A stretch of DNA of 64,000 nt from Bacillota bacterium (GCA_023460795.1 JAEWPC010000018.1:124001-188000); one strand, 5' to 3'; counted from the stretch's first letter, positions 30,682 through 40,484 are shown. Notes: generated by a model from the sequence alone, not told the origin. Translations and numbers: made by a program.

Positions 30682-31713
30682 TTATTCCTCGATCGTCTCC
30701 AGCACGCCCGTCAGCAGGGCCAGCGCCAATCCCTGTCCCCAGCCTTGCGCCCATTTGCGGTCGATTCCGATATAACCCGCGATGTCGTTCATGACGGCGG
30801 TGCCGCCGGAGACGTTCATGACCCGGCCGACGCCCGAGATGTTCGCCATGACTCCGTCCAGCGCCTTCTGAGCGTACTTAGCATGCAGCGGATTGCCCTG
30901 CATGACCATCGCCGCCGCGATGCCCGCCGTGGCGGATACTTCGCCGTAAGCCTCTGGGTAGTCGAGCACGGTGCCCCACAGGCCGTCGTCATGCTGCAGC
31001 TTCTTGAGCGCCGCAAGCTGATCGCGCAACGAGCTCCAAATATGCATCATCGGAGGATACAGATAAGCCTCCGGCAGCCCTCTCGCCGCGCGGGACATCG
31101 TATACGCGGCCCATGCGTTCGCGCGCGCCCAATACATGCCGGACATGTGGTCCCTCTTGATGTTGTTATAGCCGTGATACCACAAGCCTGTATCCTCGTC
31201 CTGCAAGTAATTAATGTGCCAGTAGAACTGGTTCAACGCATCGTTGATGAGCGCCTTATCGTTCTGCAGCACGCCTACGCGGAGCATGAAGTACCCCGCC
31301 ATGAACAGCGTGTCCGCCCAAGCCTGCTCGGGAAAATCGTTCTTCGCAGACACCGTATGCTGAAGCACCCGATCCCCGAATCGCAGAGCGTCGTGCTGCA
31401 AATAACCGATCTTGCTCATGATGAGGTCCAAGTACTTCTGCTCCTTCGTATTCTCGTACAAAGTCAGCAGCATATGTCCCATCGCGCAGGTGTTCACCGT
31501 CCATGACGAAGGAAGACCCGCTTCGAGGTATTCGTCGCAGAACGCGGCCATTCGGTCCAGGTAAGACGGCTCGCCCGTCACCTCGAACGCGCGGCTGATG
31601 CCGTAATAAGCGACGCCGCAAGGCCAATCCCACGTCAGGTCCATGCCGAACGTATAATTCACGACGCGGTCGATCGTCTGTCTCAATTCCGCCGGGGATG
31701 TATCGATCTTCAT
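30682..31713 (-). CDS. GH105 unsaturated rhamnogalacturonyl hydrolase (YteR/YesR type)
   Basis: 343 residues, an (alpha/alpha)6-barrel enzyme. DLTWDWPCGVAYYGI near the N-terminus, the catalytic-Asp region EQAWADTLFMAGYFMLRVG, HGYNNIKRDHMSGMYWARANAW and WAQGWGQGLAL are typical of GH105. It removes the unsaturated uronic acid left by lyases on rhamnogalacturonan oligosaccharides, in the cytoplasm (no signal peptide). The ATG at 31713 lies one base after the binding-protein stop and has no ribosome site, so translation is coupled. The setting resembles B. subtilis yteR. Confidence 0.93.
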   Translation of the reverse strand: MKIDTSPAELRQTIDRVVNYTFGMDLTWDWPCGVAYYGISRAFEVTGEPSYLDRMAAFCDEYLEAGLPSSWTVNTCAMGHMLLTLYENTKEQKYLDLIMSKIGYLQHDALRFGDRVLQHTVSAKNDFPEQAWADTLFMAGYFMLRVGVLQNDKALINDALNQFYWHINYLQDEDTGLWYHGYNNIKRDHMSGMYWARANAWAAYTMSRAARGLPEAYLYPPMMHIWSSLRDQLAALKKLQHDDGLWGTVLDYPEAYGEVSATAGIAAAMVMQGNPLHAKYAQKALDGVMANISGVGRVMNVSGGTAVMNDIAGYIGIDRKWAQGWGQGLALALLTGVLETIEE

Positions 31714-31714
31714 A

Positions 31715-33379
31715 TTAGCTGAATTGGCCCGCGTCGATGGCCTTCTGCTTCTCGTCGAGAATCTCTTGATAGCCCGACTCGAGGTATTGCTTCTTCGCGG
31801 ATTCGTACACCTTATCGAATTCATCCGGCTTCGCAAGCACGCACTTAATGTACAGCTCTTGGAAGAGCGCGTTCAGGTCGGCCTTGTATTCGTTCACCGT
31901 ATCCAGGACGACGCTGAACATCGCGTCCGGCGTACGGAACTCCGCCGTCTGGTCGTAGTACTTAAGGAGATCGTCGACCAGATACTCGTAGCCTGCAGGC
32001 GACCATTGTTTCTTGTACGCTTTGCGGGTGACGACAGGATCCGGGTATTGCGCGCTTTCGATGACGAGCGCCCAGTAGTCTTTGTTATTGTTCTGTGACA
32101 GAACGGATTCGCCTTTGAAATCCGGATTCTTCACGGCGATGCCGTCGGCGTCGAGCGTATAGTTCTGGCCTTCTACGCCGTTCTGGAAGAAGAACAGGTT
32201 ATCCGGTTGGCTGAGCCATTCGAGATACATCCAGACGGCTGCGCGCTCTAGGTCGGACGATTCGTAGTTGATGCCCATGATGAAGCCGAACGGCCAGTAA
32301 GCGCGCTGTTGCGGTTTGTTGCCTTCCGGAACGCCGGCGGTAGCAGGCAGCACGGCGAATTTCGCTTCCGGGTTGTTCTTCAGCGTCGCCGCGATGACGT
32401 CCGTATTGCTCGCCATGTAGAAACCGAACGTACCCGTCTTGCCCGCTACGAATTCAGCCTTCGTCTTCGCTTCGTCGTTGCGCAGATAAAATTCTTTGTC
32501 GATCAGCCCGTTATTGTATTGATAGTTCAGGTTACGCAACCACTTCTCGCCGGCAGGGCTCGTCAGATCGGCGACGCCGAGGTCGGAATAGAGCGCGCGC
32601 TGCTTCGGATCGATCGGCCAGTCGCGGAACGGATAGCTGAAGATGTAGTTGTTCTGCGTCAAGCTGCCGCCCAGAACGCCCAGCCCCGCATCCTTCCACT
32701 TCGCGAGCATCTCGTTCAGCTTCTCCAAGGAAGTGAGGTCTTCGACCTTCATGCCGACCTTCTCGACCCAGTCCTGACGAATGAGCGTCGTGAAGTTATC
32801 GACCGCGGGACGGGCCGCGAAGAAGAACGCGTTCTTGCCGTCGACTTTGCCGTAATGGTTAATCGTGTCCCCCATGTTCTTCCAATACGTAGGTGCGTAG
32901 AACGCGATTTCGTCGTAGTTCAGCTCCTGCATAACATCCTCGCTGTAGTAAGCGAGCGCTTGCGGCATATCGTAGTGGAAAATGATGTCCGGCGCCTTAT
33001 GGGAAGCAAGCAACTGCTCGTAATCCGTCACTTCGCTCGTCCGCGTGATCGGCACGAACTTCACGTTAATGTTGTACTTGTCGCCGAACTCCTTCTGAAC
33101 CCAACGCGTGTAATAGTTGTCGGTGACGTTCCAGCCTTCGAACGCGCGCTCGTATACCGGAATTTCGAGGTTGACCTTCTCCGGGAAGCCCTTGGAATAA
33201 TCGGCGAAAGCGCCCGCGCTCTCGCTCGGTGAATTGCTTGCCGTGTTGCTTGCTGCCGGCGTCGAGGCCGCAGGACTACTGCTGGCTTCGTTGTTATTGT
33301 TGTTCGAACAGCCTGCTAGAAGGCTGGTTCCGATCGCTAGCGTCAGCAGCGTGGAAGATACGATTGTCTTCTTGCTCAT
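31715..33379 (-). CDS. Sugar-binding lipoprotein, LplA/YtcQ type
   Basis: 554 residues. Signal peptide with lipobox LLAGC (start MSKKTIVSS at 33379, GGGGG ribosome site), a low-complexity Asn/Ser/Ala linker, then an extracellular solute-binding family 1 protein of the large LplA class. It captures oligosaccharides for the two permeases encoded upstream on the same strand. With the GH105 enzyme next, the ligand is probably a pectin (rhamnogalacturonan) disaccharide or oligomer. No ATPase gene is in the cluster, as usual for this group, which borrows a shared MsmX-type ATPase. Confidence 0.93.
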   Translation of the reverse strand: MSKKTIVSSTLLTLAIGTSLLAGCSNNNNNEASSSPAASTPAASNTASNSPSESAGAFADYSKGFPEKVNLEIPVYERAFEGWNVTDNYYTRWVQKEFGDKYNINVKFVPITRTSEVTDYEQLLASHKAPDIIFHYDMPQALAYYSEDVMQELNYDEIAFYAPTYWKNMGDTINHYGKVDGKNAFFFAARPAVDNFTTLIRQDWVEKVGMKVEDLTSLEKLNEMLAKWKDAGLGVLGGSLTQNNYIFSYPFRDWPIDPKQRALYSDLGVADLTSPAGEKWLRNLNYQYNNGLIDKEFYLRNDEAKTKAEFVAGKTGTFGFYMASNTDVIAATLKNNPEAKFAVLPATAGVPEGNKPQQRAYWPFGFIMGINYESSDLERAAVWMYLEWLSQPDNLFFFQNGVEGQNYTLDADGIAVKNPDFKGESVLSQNNNKDYWALVIESAQYPDPVVTRKAYKKQWSPAGYEYLVDDLLKYYDQTAEFRTPDAMFSVVLDTVNEYKADLNALFQELYIKCVLAKPDEFDKVYESAKKQYLESGYQEILDEKQKAIDAGQFS

Positions 33380-33412
33380 CGAATTTACCCCCATCATAGT
33401 CGAATTATCGGG

Positions 33413-34312
33413 TTACTCCTTGACGGCGCCAAGCAACGTACCTTGGACGAAGTATTTCTGGATGAACGGATAGATTAGAAGAATCGGAATCGTCGCGAAG
33501 ACGACGCACGAGGCTTTAAGCACCTCGGGGTTGCTAAGCGACACGGCCGTAGCCTCCAGTTGGAAGCTCTCGCTTGCCTGAATGACCAGGTAATACAGCT
33601 TCAGCTGCAATGGCCTTAGATCGGTGTTCTGCTTAATGTAGAATAGAGCGTCTTGATACGCGTTCCACCGGCCGACCGCATAGAAGAGAGACAACGTCGC
33701 GATGATCGGCTTGGACAGCGGAATGACGATGCTCGTCAGAATCCGGAAGTGTCCGGCGCCGTCGATGCGGGCCGATTCCTCCAGACTGACCGGGATGCTC
33801 TGATTAAGCGCGGTCTTCATGATCAGAAAGTTGAACGCGCTGAACGCGGGCGGCAGGATGAGCGACCAGATCGTCTCCAACATACCCAGGTTATTGATGA
33901 GCATGTACTCGGGAATGAGACCTCCGCTGAAATACAACGTGAACGTAAAAATAACGGTGAAAGTCGTGCGGCCCTTCAGCTGCTTGCGGGATAACGGATA
34001 AGCCGCGCACAGCGTAAGGAGCATGCCGAGTACGGTGAACAGGACGGTGACGACAACCGACACGTACAACGAGCGCAGGATGCTGTCATCGGAGAATATT
34101 TTGCCGTAGGCTTCTAACGTCAACCCTCTCGGCCACAGGAACACCTTATTCGCAATAACGTAGGCATCTTCGCTAAGCGACTTCGACACGACGTGGATGA
34201 ACGGCAGCACGCAAGCGAGCGAAGCGACGATCACGGCGAGGCGGATCAGCACATCCCATACGTCAATACGCTTCCTGCGAGTTATGGCAACAGGGCCATC
34301 GGATGTTCTCAT
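33413..34312 (-). CDS. Carbohydrate ABC permease, LplC/YtcP type
   Basis: 299 residues, six membrane helices, with the EAA loop SLEESARIDGAGHFRILTSIVIPLSKPII near residue 190 that docks the ATPase. Start ATG has AAAGGAGG upstream. Second permease of the pectin-oligosaccharide importer, 14 bases after the LplB-type gene. Confidence 0.93.
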   Translation of the reverse strand: MRTSDGPVAITRRKRIDVWDVLIRLAVIVASLACVLPFIHVVSKSLSEDAYVIANKVFLWPRGLTLEAYGKIFSDDSILRSLYVSVVVTVLFTVLGMLLTLCAAYPLSRKQLKGRTTFTVIFTFTLYFSGGLIPEYMLINNLGMLETIWSLILPPAFSAFNFLIMKTALNQSIPVSLEESARIDGAGHFRILTSIVIPLSKPIIATLSLFYAVGRWNAYQDALFYIKQNTDLRPLQLKLYYLVIQASESFQLEATAVSLSNPEVLKASCVVFATIPILLIYPFIQKYFVQGTLLGAVKE

Positions 34313-34326
34313 GGTACGCCTCCTTT

Positions 34327-35292
34327 CTAAAGCAATCCGTCTTCGCCAAGCTTCTTGGCAATGCGGTCCGCCGCGATGACCAGTACGAGTCCGATCGCCG
34401 CCTGGAACAATCCAAGGGCCGTCGCGCGGCTGAAGTCGCCTTTCTCAAGCCCCCAACGGTAGACGAGGACCGGAATGGTCGTCGTATACTCGGTGGTCGC
34501 CTTGTTCGCCAGAGCGTATACGCGTTCGAACGAGCCTTCCATGACCCTGCCGAGGTTCAGGATCAGCAATGTCACGATCGTAGGGCGAATGGAAGGCAGC
34601 GTGACGTTCCATATCTTCCTTCTTCGTCCCGCTCCGTCGACGGTCGCCGCTTCGTACAGCTCCGGGTTAATGCTGCTGATCGCAGCTAAGTAGAGAATCG
34701 TACCCCACCCCATGCTCTGCCAGACACCGATGGCTAGATAACTGATCAGCCAATGGGTATCCTCTTGCAGGAACGGAATGCGGTTGCCGCCGATCGATTC
34801 GATGAAATTATTGACGGCGCCGTTGCCTACGCTTAGCAGTTGATACGCGAGGGCTCCGATAATAATCCACGACAGGAAGTGCGGCAGGTACAGCAGCGTT
34901 TGGTTAATGCGCTTGAAGCGAACGCTCTTGATCTCGTTAAGCAGCAGCGCGAGCAGGATCGGCGCCGTGAAGCTGAAGACGAGATCGAGGCTGTTCAGCA
35001 ACAGCGTGTTGCGGACGGCCCGCATGAAGTCAGGCTTGTCGAAGATCTCTTGGAACACCTGGAAGCCTACCCAATCGCTGCCCCAGAACCCCCTCGCGAT
35101 CTTGTAATCCTTGAATGCCAGGACGAGCCCGGACATAGGCCCGAATTTGAAAACCAAGACGAAGGATAATGGAAGCAGAAGCAACAGGTACAGCTGCCAG
35201 TCCCGCCGAAGAAATCGCATGCGTCCTCGGTTACCCGGATTCCCTTGCTTCATTACGGTATCGCGAACGGTTGAAGCGCTTTCAATTTGCAT
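34327..35292 (-). CDS. Carbohydrate ABC permease, LplB/YteP type
   Basis: 321 residues, six membrane helices; EAA loop ELYEAATVDGAGRRRKIWNVTLPSIRPTI near residue 200. The start at 35292 is set by GAGGAGGTG before ATG; longer frames lack a ribosome site. First gene of the importer operon (LplB, LplC, binding protein, GH105), with a promoter and cre-like site about 75-100 bases upstream. Resembles B. subtilis yteP in length and setting. Confidence 0.93.
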   Translation of the reverse strand: MQIESASTVRDTVMKQGNPGNRGRMRFLRRDWQLYLLLLLPLSFVLVFKFGPMSGLVLAFKDYKIARGFWGSDWVGFQVFQEIFDKPDFMRAVRNTLLLNSLDLVFSFTAPILLALLLNEIKSVRFKRINQTLLYLPHFLSWIIIGALAYQLLSVGNGAVNNFIESIGGNRIPFLQEDTHWLISYLAIGVWQSMGWGTILYLAAISSINPELYEAATVDGAGRRRKIWNVTLPSIRPTIVTLLILNLGRVMEGSFERVYALANKATTEYTTTIPVLVYRWGLEKGDFSRATALGLFQAAIGLVLVIAADRIAKKLGEDGLL

Positions 35293-35364
35293 GGTTTTCA
35301 CCTCCTCGTTAGCTCGGGCTTCCTCGGTCTCGTGTAGTTCAGACCATGGCGGGGTTGTGACTGC

Positions 35365-35394
35365 ATCATAAACCGCTTTCATTCCGGCCGTAAA
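35365..35394 (-). promoter_or_regulatory. Promoter and cre-like site of the pectin importer operon
   Basis: Minus strand TTTACG (35394-35389), 18-base spacer, TATGAT (35370-35365). TGAAAGCGGTTTAT (35381-35368) overlaps the spacer and -10 and matches the cre consensus except at the last two positions. An AT-rich inverted repeat (TCATTTTTGAT, 35417-35427; ATCAAAAATGA, 35466-35476) further upstream may bind the AraC regulator. Confidence 0.5.
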
Positions 35395-35485
35395 TCATGA
35401 GTATTGATACGCGCGGTCATTTTTGATTCCGCCGCGCCACGACGCGGTTCTCGGAGTCCCCGATGATCAAAAATGATAGGTCTGA

Positions 35486-35533
35486 ACAAAAATGAAGCCG
35501 CTTTCAACGGTTCGTTCATCCGTCCATGCGGCT
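35486..35533 (-). terminator. Terminator of the AraC regulator gene
   Basis: Minus strand AGCCGC...GCGGCT with an inner ACGG/CCGT stem, followed by TTCATTTTTG. Confidence 0.6.
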
Positions 35534-35582
35534 CCATATCTAAGCGATATCTATTCATGATGTTCTCTCTCTCGGCTTCACG

Positions 35583-37847
35583 CTACCCGGACTTCGAAGC
35601 CTTGTAGCTGCTCGGAGGCATGCCTTCGAATTTGCGGAAAAACCGGTTAAAGCTTTGCACGTTATAATAACCGACCTCCGCGGCAATCTGACTGATGCTC
35701 ATGTCGGATTCGAGGAGCAACTGCTTTGCTTTCTCGATTCGCAGCTCGTTCGTATAATCGATCAGGCTTTTGCCCGTCAGTTCGAATACGATCTTGCGCA
35801 TATAGGAGTAACTGATGCCGATTTCCTTCGCCATGTCCTCGAACACGATCTCCTCGCGATAATGCTCCTCCAAGTACCGCACGATTTTCTCGCCATGGCT
35901 CGCTTCGCCTTTGTTGCGCGCCAGATATTGAACGATCTCGCCGTAGAAGCCGTCCAGATACTCCTCCAGCTCGTCAAGCGTATCGATGGCGGTAATCGCG
36001 GAGTAGACGTTCCCGCGGCCGGAGAATATTTTTGCCGTACTGATATTGTTCTCGCGCAGATGCTTGACCGTCACCCCGATCAGCTGGTTGTAGATGAACA
36101 TGATGTTGTCGTAGGAGATATATTCGGCCGAGCGAATCTCTTCGCTGACGACGTCCAGCTCCTTGCGAATGCTGTCCAAGTCTCCGGCATCGAGGAAATT
36201 CAGGATGCGCCGCTCGCTGTTAGCCGGATAGATATATTTCTTGCCCTGCTCGGCCTCCTGCTTCCAATAGGTGATGCCGCCGCTTCCCGCGATCATCCGA
36301 TGCTTGATGACTTCCATCGCTTCCACGACCCGATCTTGAATCGCCGCGATTTCCTCGGTTCGGCTGCTGACTCCGAGCGTCACCGTATGTCCGAGCAGCT
36401 CGGCAGCCTCGTCGCGGATCGCGATGAGCGCTTGATGAATGCCTGCCAGATCGGCTTCCTGCTCCTCTTCTCCGAAGTTAATGACAATGATGAAGCAGCC
36501 GTCGCTCTGATAGACGCATCTGGCATGAACCCCTTCCGGGAACAGGCTCTCGCATTTCGATATGAGCCAATACCGGTGGTAGCTCCGGGTTTCCCGGCTC
36601 GTCTTGCGTACGTATTTCCTATAGCGGTCGATGGCGACGACGGCCGCAACGCTGTAAGGCTCCGGGAACAGCTCCGCGATCTGCGGCGTCACCTCTCCCC
36701 GCAGCAAGTTGTGAACCGCCAGACTTCGGGTATCCTGTTCGCGTTCCCGCAGCTGCTTGTAGAGACCCTCGGCGTCGTCCTGCATGCGTCTGAACGCCGC
36801 GCTCAGGAATACGAGCTCGTTCTTGTTCGTCACGACCAAATTCTTGCTGTGCGCTCGGACGGCGCGGACCAGCTGCCGTACGGGCTTGGACAGCCAGGTC
36901 GCCAGGAACACGGTCAGCACCGTTCCAGCGGCGATGATCACGATCGTGAGCACGATGATGCTCCGCTGCAAGCCGTGCGTCTTCGTCATCAGTTCGTCCA
37001 TCGAATAGACGTTGACGTTCCACCACTTGAACTGTTCCGAGCGGGACCACGCATAGATGAGTCGCTCGCTGTCGACTTCGTGGAACGCATACCCTTCCTT
37101 CGAGCCGCTATTCAGAATCTCTTGAATATAGGGTTGCTTGCTGCCGTCCGCGAGGAAGAAAGCCGGATCGGTATTCGAAATGATCGTGCCGTCCGATTCC
37201 ATAAGCGAATAGCCGTGCTTGCCCGGTTCGGAGGAGCGCAAGTATTCCCCGATCTGGCTTTCCCGCAGATTCACGACCAGAACGCCGCGCGTCGTCGTGA
37301 GCAGCCGGTTAAGCGGCAGCACGTAAGAGACGACGTTCACTCCCGATGACTGCTTGCGCGGATACCATACGCCGCTGATGCCCCTTCTGCCCAGCAGCGC
37401 CTCCTCCAGCCAATCGATCGGTTCGTACCGGCTTAACGCCGTAATGCCTTTGTCCGTGGAAATCACGTAGTTCGAATCGCTGAGATAAAAATAAGTCGAG
37501 TATACGCCGTTCACGCGATGATTGAGGTTGAGAAGCTCCTGCAGCACGACCTGCGCCTTGCTGATGTTGCTATAATTCTGCTTCAGCTCTTCCACGGTCT
37601 CGTAGCTTCGGATGCGGTCGAACACGTTCGTCGCGGTCAGCCGAACCGCGTCCTGAGCCAGGTTGTTCAGCGCATTCTCGTTGAGCTTGCGGTTCGCCTT
37701 CAAACCCGCAAGCGTGGATTGCGCGATCGCGCTCTCCGAGTTCTGGAAGATTTGCGCGCCGCTATACCAAGTCAGGATCGCCATCGGGATCGCCATGACG
37801 CAGAATAAGATTAATGCCAGCTGAAGCATGATCGGAATTCTTCTCAT
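35583..37847 (-). CDS. Membrane-bound AraC-family regulator (YtdP type)
   Basis: 754 residues. Membrane helix at about 10-28, a large extracytoplasmic Cache-like sensor (about 30-295, with NGVYSTYFYLSD and GVWYPRKQSSGVNVVSYVLPL), a second helix (about 297-318), a HAMP-like linker, a degenerate GGDEF-like middle part and a C-terminal AraC double helix-turn-helix (IVFEDMAKEIGISYSYMRKI; ISQIAAEVGYYNVQSFNRFF). A one-component transmembrane regulator: it senses an outside sugar and binds DNA directly. Lies just upstream of the importer operon on the same strand, as ytdP does near yteP/ytcPQ in B. subtilis. Confidence 0.92.
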   Translation of the reverse strand: MRRIPIMLQLALILFCVMAIPMAILTWYSGAQIFQNSESAIAQSTLAGLKANRKLNENALNNLAQDAVRLTATNVFDRIRSYETVEELKQNYSNISKAQVVLQELLNLNHRVNGVYSTYFYLSDSNYVISTDKGITALSRYEPIDWLEEALLGRRGISGVWYPRKQSSGVNVVSYVLPLNRLLTTTRGVLVVNLRESQIGEYLRSSEPGKHGYSLMESDGTIISNTDPAFFLADGSKQPYIQEILNSGSKEGYAFHEVDSERLIYAWSRSEQFKWWNVNVYSMDELMTKTHGLQRSIIVLTIVIIAAGTVLTVFLATWLSKPVRQLVRAVRAHSKNLVVTNKNELVFLSAAFRRMQDDAEGLYKQLREREQDTRSLAVHNLLRGEVTPQIAELFPEPYSVAAVVAIDRYRKYVRKTSRETRSYHRYWLISKCESLFPEGVHARCVYQSDGCFIIVINFGEEEQEADLAGIHQALIAIRDEAAELLGHTVTLGVSSRTEEIAAIQDRVVEAMEVIKHRMIAGSGGITYWKQEAEQGKKYIYPANSERRILNFLDAGDLDSIRKELDVVSEEIRSAEYISYDNIMFIYNQLIGVTVKHLRENNISTAKIFSGRGNVYSAITAIDTLDELEEYLDGFYGEIVQYLARNKGEASHGEKIVRYLEEHYREEIVFEDMAKEIGISYSYMRKIVFELTGKSLIDYTNELRIEKAKQLLLESDMSISQIAAEVGYYNVQSFNRFFRKFEGMPPSSYKASKSG

Positions 37848-37884
37848 CTATTATTTTCCCCCTGGTAAAGCTTCTCATCTCTAT

Positions 37885-37921
37885 ATTGTACTGGCAGCGC
37901 TTACATCAAGGGTACCCCTAA
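37885..37921 (-). promoter_or_regulatory. Promoter region with cre site before the AraC regulator
   Basis: Minus strand: TTAGGGGTACCCT (37921-37909), then TGTAAGCGCTGCCA (37905-37892), a 13 of 14 cre match, then TACAAT (37890-37885) as -10. CcpA repression of the regulator is plausible. The -35 is not recognisable, and the GGTACC palindrome occupies that position. The remaining 260 bases up to the next gene are AT-rich with nothing certain. Confidence 0.5.
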
Positions 37922-38186
37922 AATTATTCCTCTTTCAATGCAGGATGATGGAGTTTACTGACTTATTGTGCAACTAAATGAGTTATCGTGGGGGGCTTTG
38001 GGCTAGCATATTAATCGTCTGCTCAAATCGAAAGCCATTCAGTTTAGTTCGTATAAATTTGTGGTATAAACATTGCCTTGTTCCATAAGACAGGAAAAAG
38101 TCGAAGTTGGTCGAATATGGTAAATGTATGTTTCGCAATTAATTTGTTTTTATTTAAAAAATAAATAACCACAGTGAGGACTAGTT

Positions 38187-40484
38187 ATGGAAATACAGAT
38201 TAAACATAATTCAATAAGCGATTCTCCCTATAGTGGAAGTACTGAAGATTTATTCGTTTTCGACGACGAAGAACTAATTTCACAATTTAAACAGGAAATG
38301 CTTAACGGCACCCCAACTTGTTTTTTAATTTCCGGATATAGGGGCGCAGGTAAAACTTCATTTATTCGAAGAGTAACCAAAGATATCAAGGAAGAAAGAA
38401 ACGATGGAAAACAAATTGTTTTTATTAATTTAAACCTAGCAAAATACGAAAGTTATTCTCTATTGCTACGGAAGATTATTCGTCAAGTCTATCTTTCTGT
38501 AATAGAGATGCCAAACTACAAAGATATACGGGAAAAGAATACTGAAGTTATCTCCTCACTTGAACTTTTATACGAGCGTACATATCGTGAAGTTGTATAT
38601 TCGCAAAATGATAATCAAAAACAAGAATCTAGTTTCTCAACTGAAGTACACGTTGACATAAAGAAAATGACAATTGCTTTAGTATTACTATTAATAACGG
38701 GTTTAAATTTGAGATTTGATGTATTGGAGTGGTTGTTAGATTTAAGGAACAATAAATATCTGGATCCTTTTCTCTTCTGTGCCCCCCTGTTCTGGGCAGC
38801 ATTTGAATTGGTTAAAATTAGGAAAAGCCATACGAAAAACAAAACAAAATACTCTGAAATTAGCAGAAAGACACTCTATGATGATGAAATTGCTGAATTT
38901 CAACTAAATAAAATATTAGTCGATCTCAATAAACTAAAAATATTACCAGTATTTATTGTTGATGAATTAGATAAAATTGATGAACACGAAAAAGTTGAGT
39001 TGTTAATTGCCGAACTAAAACCTCTTTTGTTATCCGGATTGGCTAGTTTCATTTTGGTTTCGGGTCAGAATCTATACTATAAATTCCACACTGCCCACAC
39101 ACACGATGATGCCTTAATCGCAAGTATCTTTTCAAAAACACTTCACATCCCTTTATTATCAACAAGAACATTTTTTGATATATTCTCGAATATTATTTAT
39201 AACCCCGCTAATTTGAACGATGTTAATGTTATTGATTATGTAAAATCGAAAATATTAAATTCAAACCGGTTACCTAGGCGGTTTCTTAATCTAATTCGGC
39301 AAGATATATTATGGAGAGATAACTTTGCCTTTATTGAAATTCCAGAAGAGAGTAAACAAGTGTTTAAAACGGATGCTATATTACTAGAGCAGATTGAAAA
39401 GATTGTTAATGAGGATCTAATCAATGCCAGTTACAGTGATGGGATTATTGACTTTTTTATCACTCAATTGCATTTGTGGATACTAAAAATGAAATTAAAA
39501 GGCAGCTCATTCTTTTATAAAGAGGATATTTACAACTTAGAAAATGACTATAAGACCTCTCATCCAAGTTGGAGTTTCGCTCGTCTGAATGTCATTGTAG
39601 TAAAATTACTAGATAATTTAACGACAGTAGGACTATTGGAGAAGAAGTTCGAAAGATCTTCTGATGGAGAAGATATTCCCTATTTTAGATGGACAGATCA
39701 AGCTACCATCAAAACTGAAACTACACTTAACGTAGCTGATGAATTACAGTCCAAGTTCCTTAAAGATTTTATAGAACTCGAAAAATATATACGCAGTATA
39801 TATCTTGAAGTATTCAATGATAAATATCATAGGTCTATGAATCAAATGCTTAAGAAATTTGCCGAAATTGAACTTCTACCGCGAAGATGGGACGAAGACG
39901 ACGATCAATTACCAGTAATTATTGACTTAAGAAATAAAATTGTACACGGACAAGATGTGACTTTAGAAGATTTATATCGAGTTGAAAATTACTCATTCGA
40001 GATTAATAAGTTCAAAGCTCAGTTGATCGTGAATTACACGTTTTACATAACAAAGATATATTTAAATGGTTTTAATTTTTCTGTTACCCGTGACGCTCAG
40101 ATTGTCCCAACTACAAATAATAGATTCGATTTTATTGCCACCAACGATTCGGATCGATATGCAGACGTTTTATTTGAGGTGAAAATTACAAGTTCAACTA
40201 ATGCGTCACTAATGAAAGATAATATATACAGAACAATTAGTTCATTCAATGAGTATAATGCACACTCAAATAAGAAGAACTATCTCTGCTTTTTGATTCA
40301 TGCTCAAGGTGGTAAAAAGACTCATGTATCATTTCAGAGATTGCTTGATAATATAGTGGGTAATGAATTTAAAGACTTGTCTCCGTATATTTCGCTCTAT
40401 TTCCTATCAGAACAAGGAACAGATGTTCAGAACAACTTGAAATTCTACTTAGAAGAGATCCTACAGAAGTTGGGGTTGAAATAA
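38187..40484 (+). CDS. P-loop NTPase with membrane insert, HEPN-like and nuclease-like C-terminus (candidate defence protein)
   Basis: 765 residues. Walker A GYRGAGKT (50-57) and Walker B VFIVDELD (255-262) of a KAP/STAND-like NTPase, with two membrane helices inserted between them (about 161-176 and 194-208), as in KAP NTPases. A helical and winged-helix-like middle follows, then RNKIVHG (582-588), the Arg-Asn-x3-His pattern of HEPN RNases, and RFDFIAT...ADVLFEVKIT (646-667), which resembles a PD-(D/E)xK nuclease core (Asp648 or Asp660, Glu664, Lys666). Strongly AT-rich compared with both sides, alone with its own flanks, as for acquired single-gene defence islands. Domain calls beyond the NTPase are by motif only. 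Confidence 0.75.
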   Translation: MEIQIKHNSISDSPYSGSTEDLFVFDDEELISQFKQEMLNGTPTCFLISGYRGAGKTSFIRRVTKDIKEERNDGKQIVFINLNLAKYESYSLLLRKIIRQVYLSVIEMPNYKDIREKNTEVISSLELLYERTYREVVYSQNDNQKQESSFSTEVHVDIKKMTIALVLLLITGLNLRFDVLEWLLDLRNNKYLDPFLFCAPLFWAAFELVKIRKSHTKNKTKYSEISRKTLYDDEIAEFQLNKILVDLNKLKILPVFIVDELDKIDEHEKVELLIAELKPLLLSGLASFILVSGQNLYYKFHTAHTHDDALIASIFSKTLHIPLLSTRTFFDIFSNIIYNPANLNDVNVIDYVKSKILNSNRLPRRFLNLIRQDILWRDNFAFIEIPEESKQVFKTDAILLEQIEKIVNEDLINASYSDGIIDFFITQLHLWILKMKLKGSSFFYKEDIYNLENDYKTSHPSWSFARLNVIVVKLLDNLTTVGLLEKKFERSSDGEDIPYFRWTDQATIKTETTLNVADELQSKFLKDFIELEKYIRSIYLEVFNDKYHRSMNQMLKKFAEIELLPRRWDEDDDQLPVIIDLRNKIVHGQDVTLEDLYRVENYSFEINKFKAQLIVNYTFYITKIYLNGFNFSVTRDAQIVPTTNNRFDFIATNDSDRYADVLFEVKITSSTNASLMKDNIYRTISSFNEYNAHSNKKNYLCFLIHAQGGKKTHVSFQRLLDNIVGNEFKDLSPYISLYFLSEQGTDVQNNLKFYLEEILQKLGLK

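Noticed and set aside
35493..35506. Second cre-like site TGAAAGCGGCTTCA
   Set aside because: It coincides with the 3' arm of the AraC gene terminator, which explains the sequence better.
35655..37349. A 564-codon open frame on the plus strand
   Set aside because: Antisense to the well-supported membrane AraC regulator; composition and lack of motifs mark it as a shadow.
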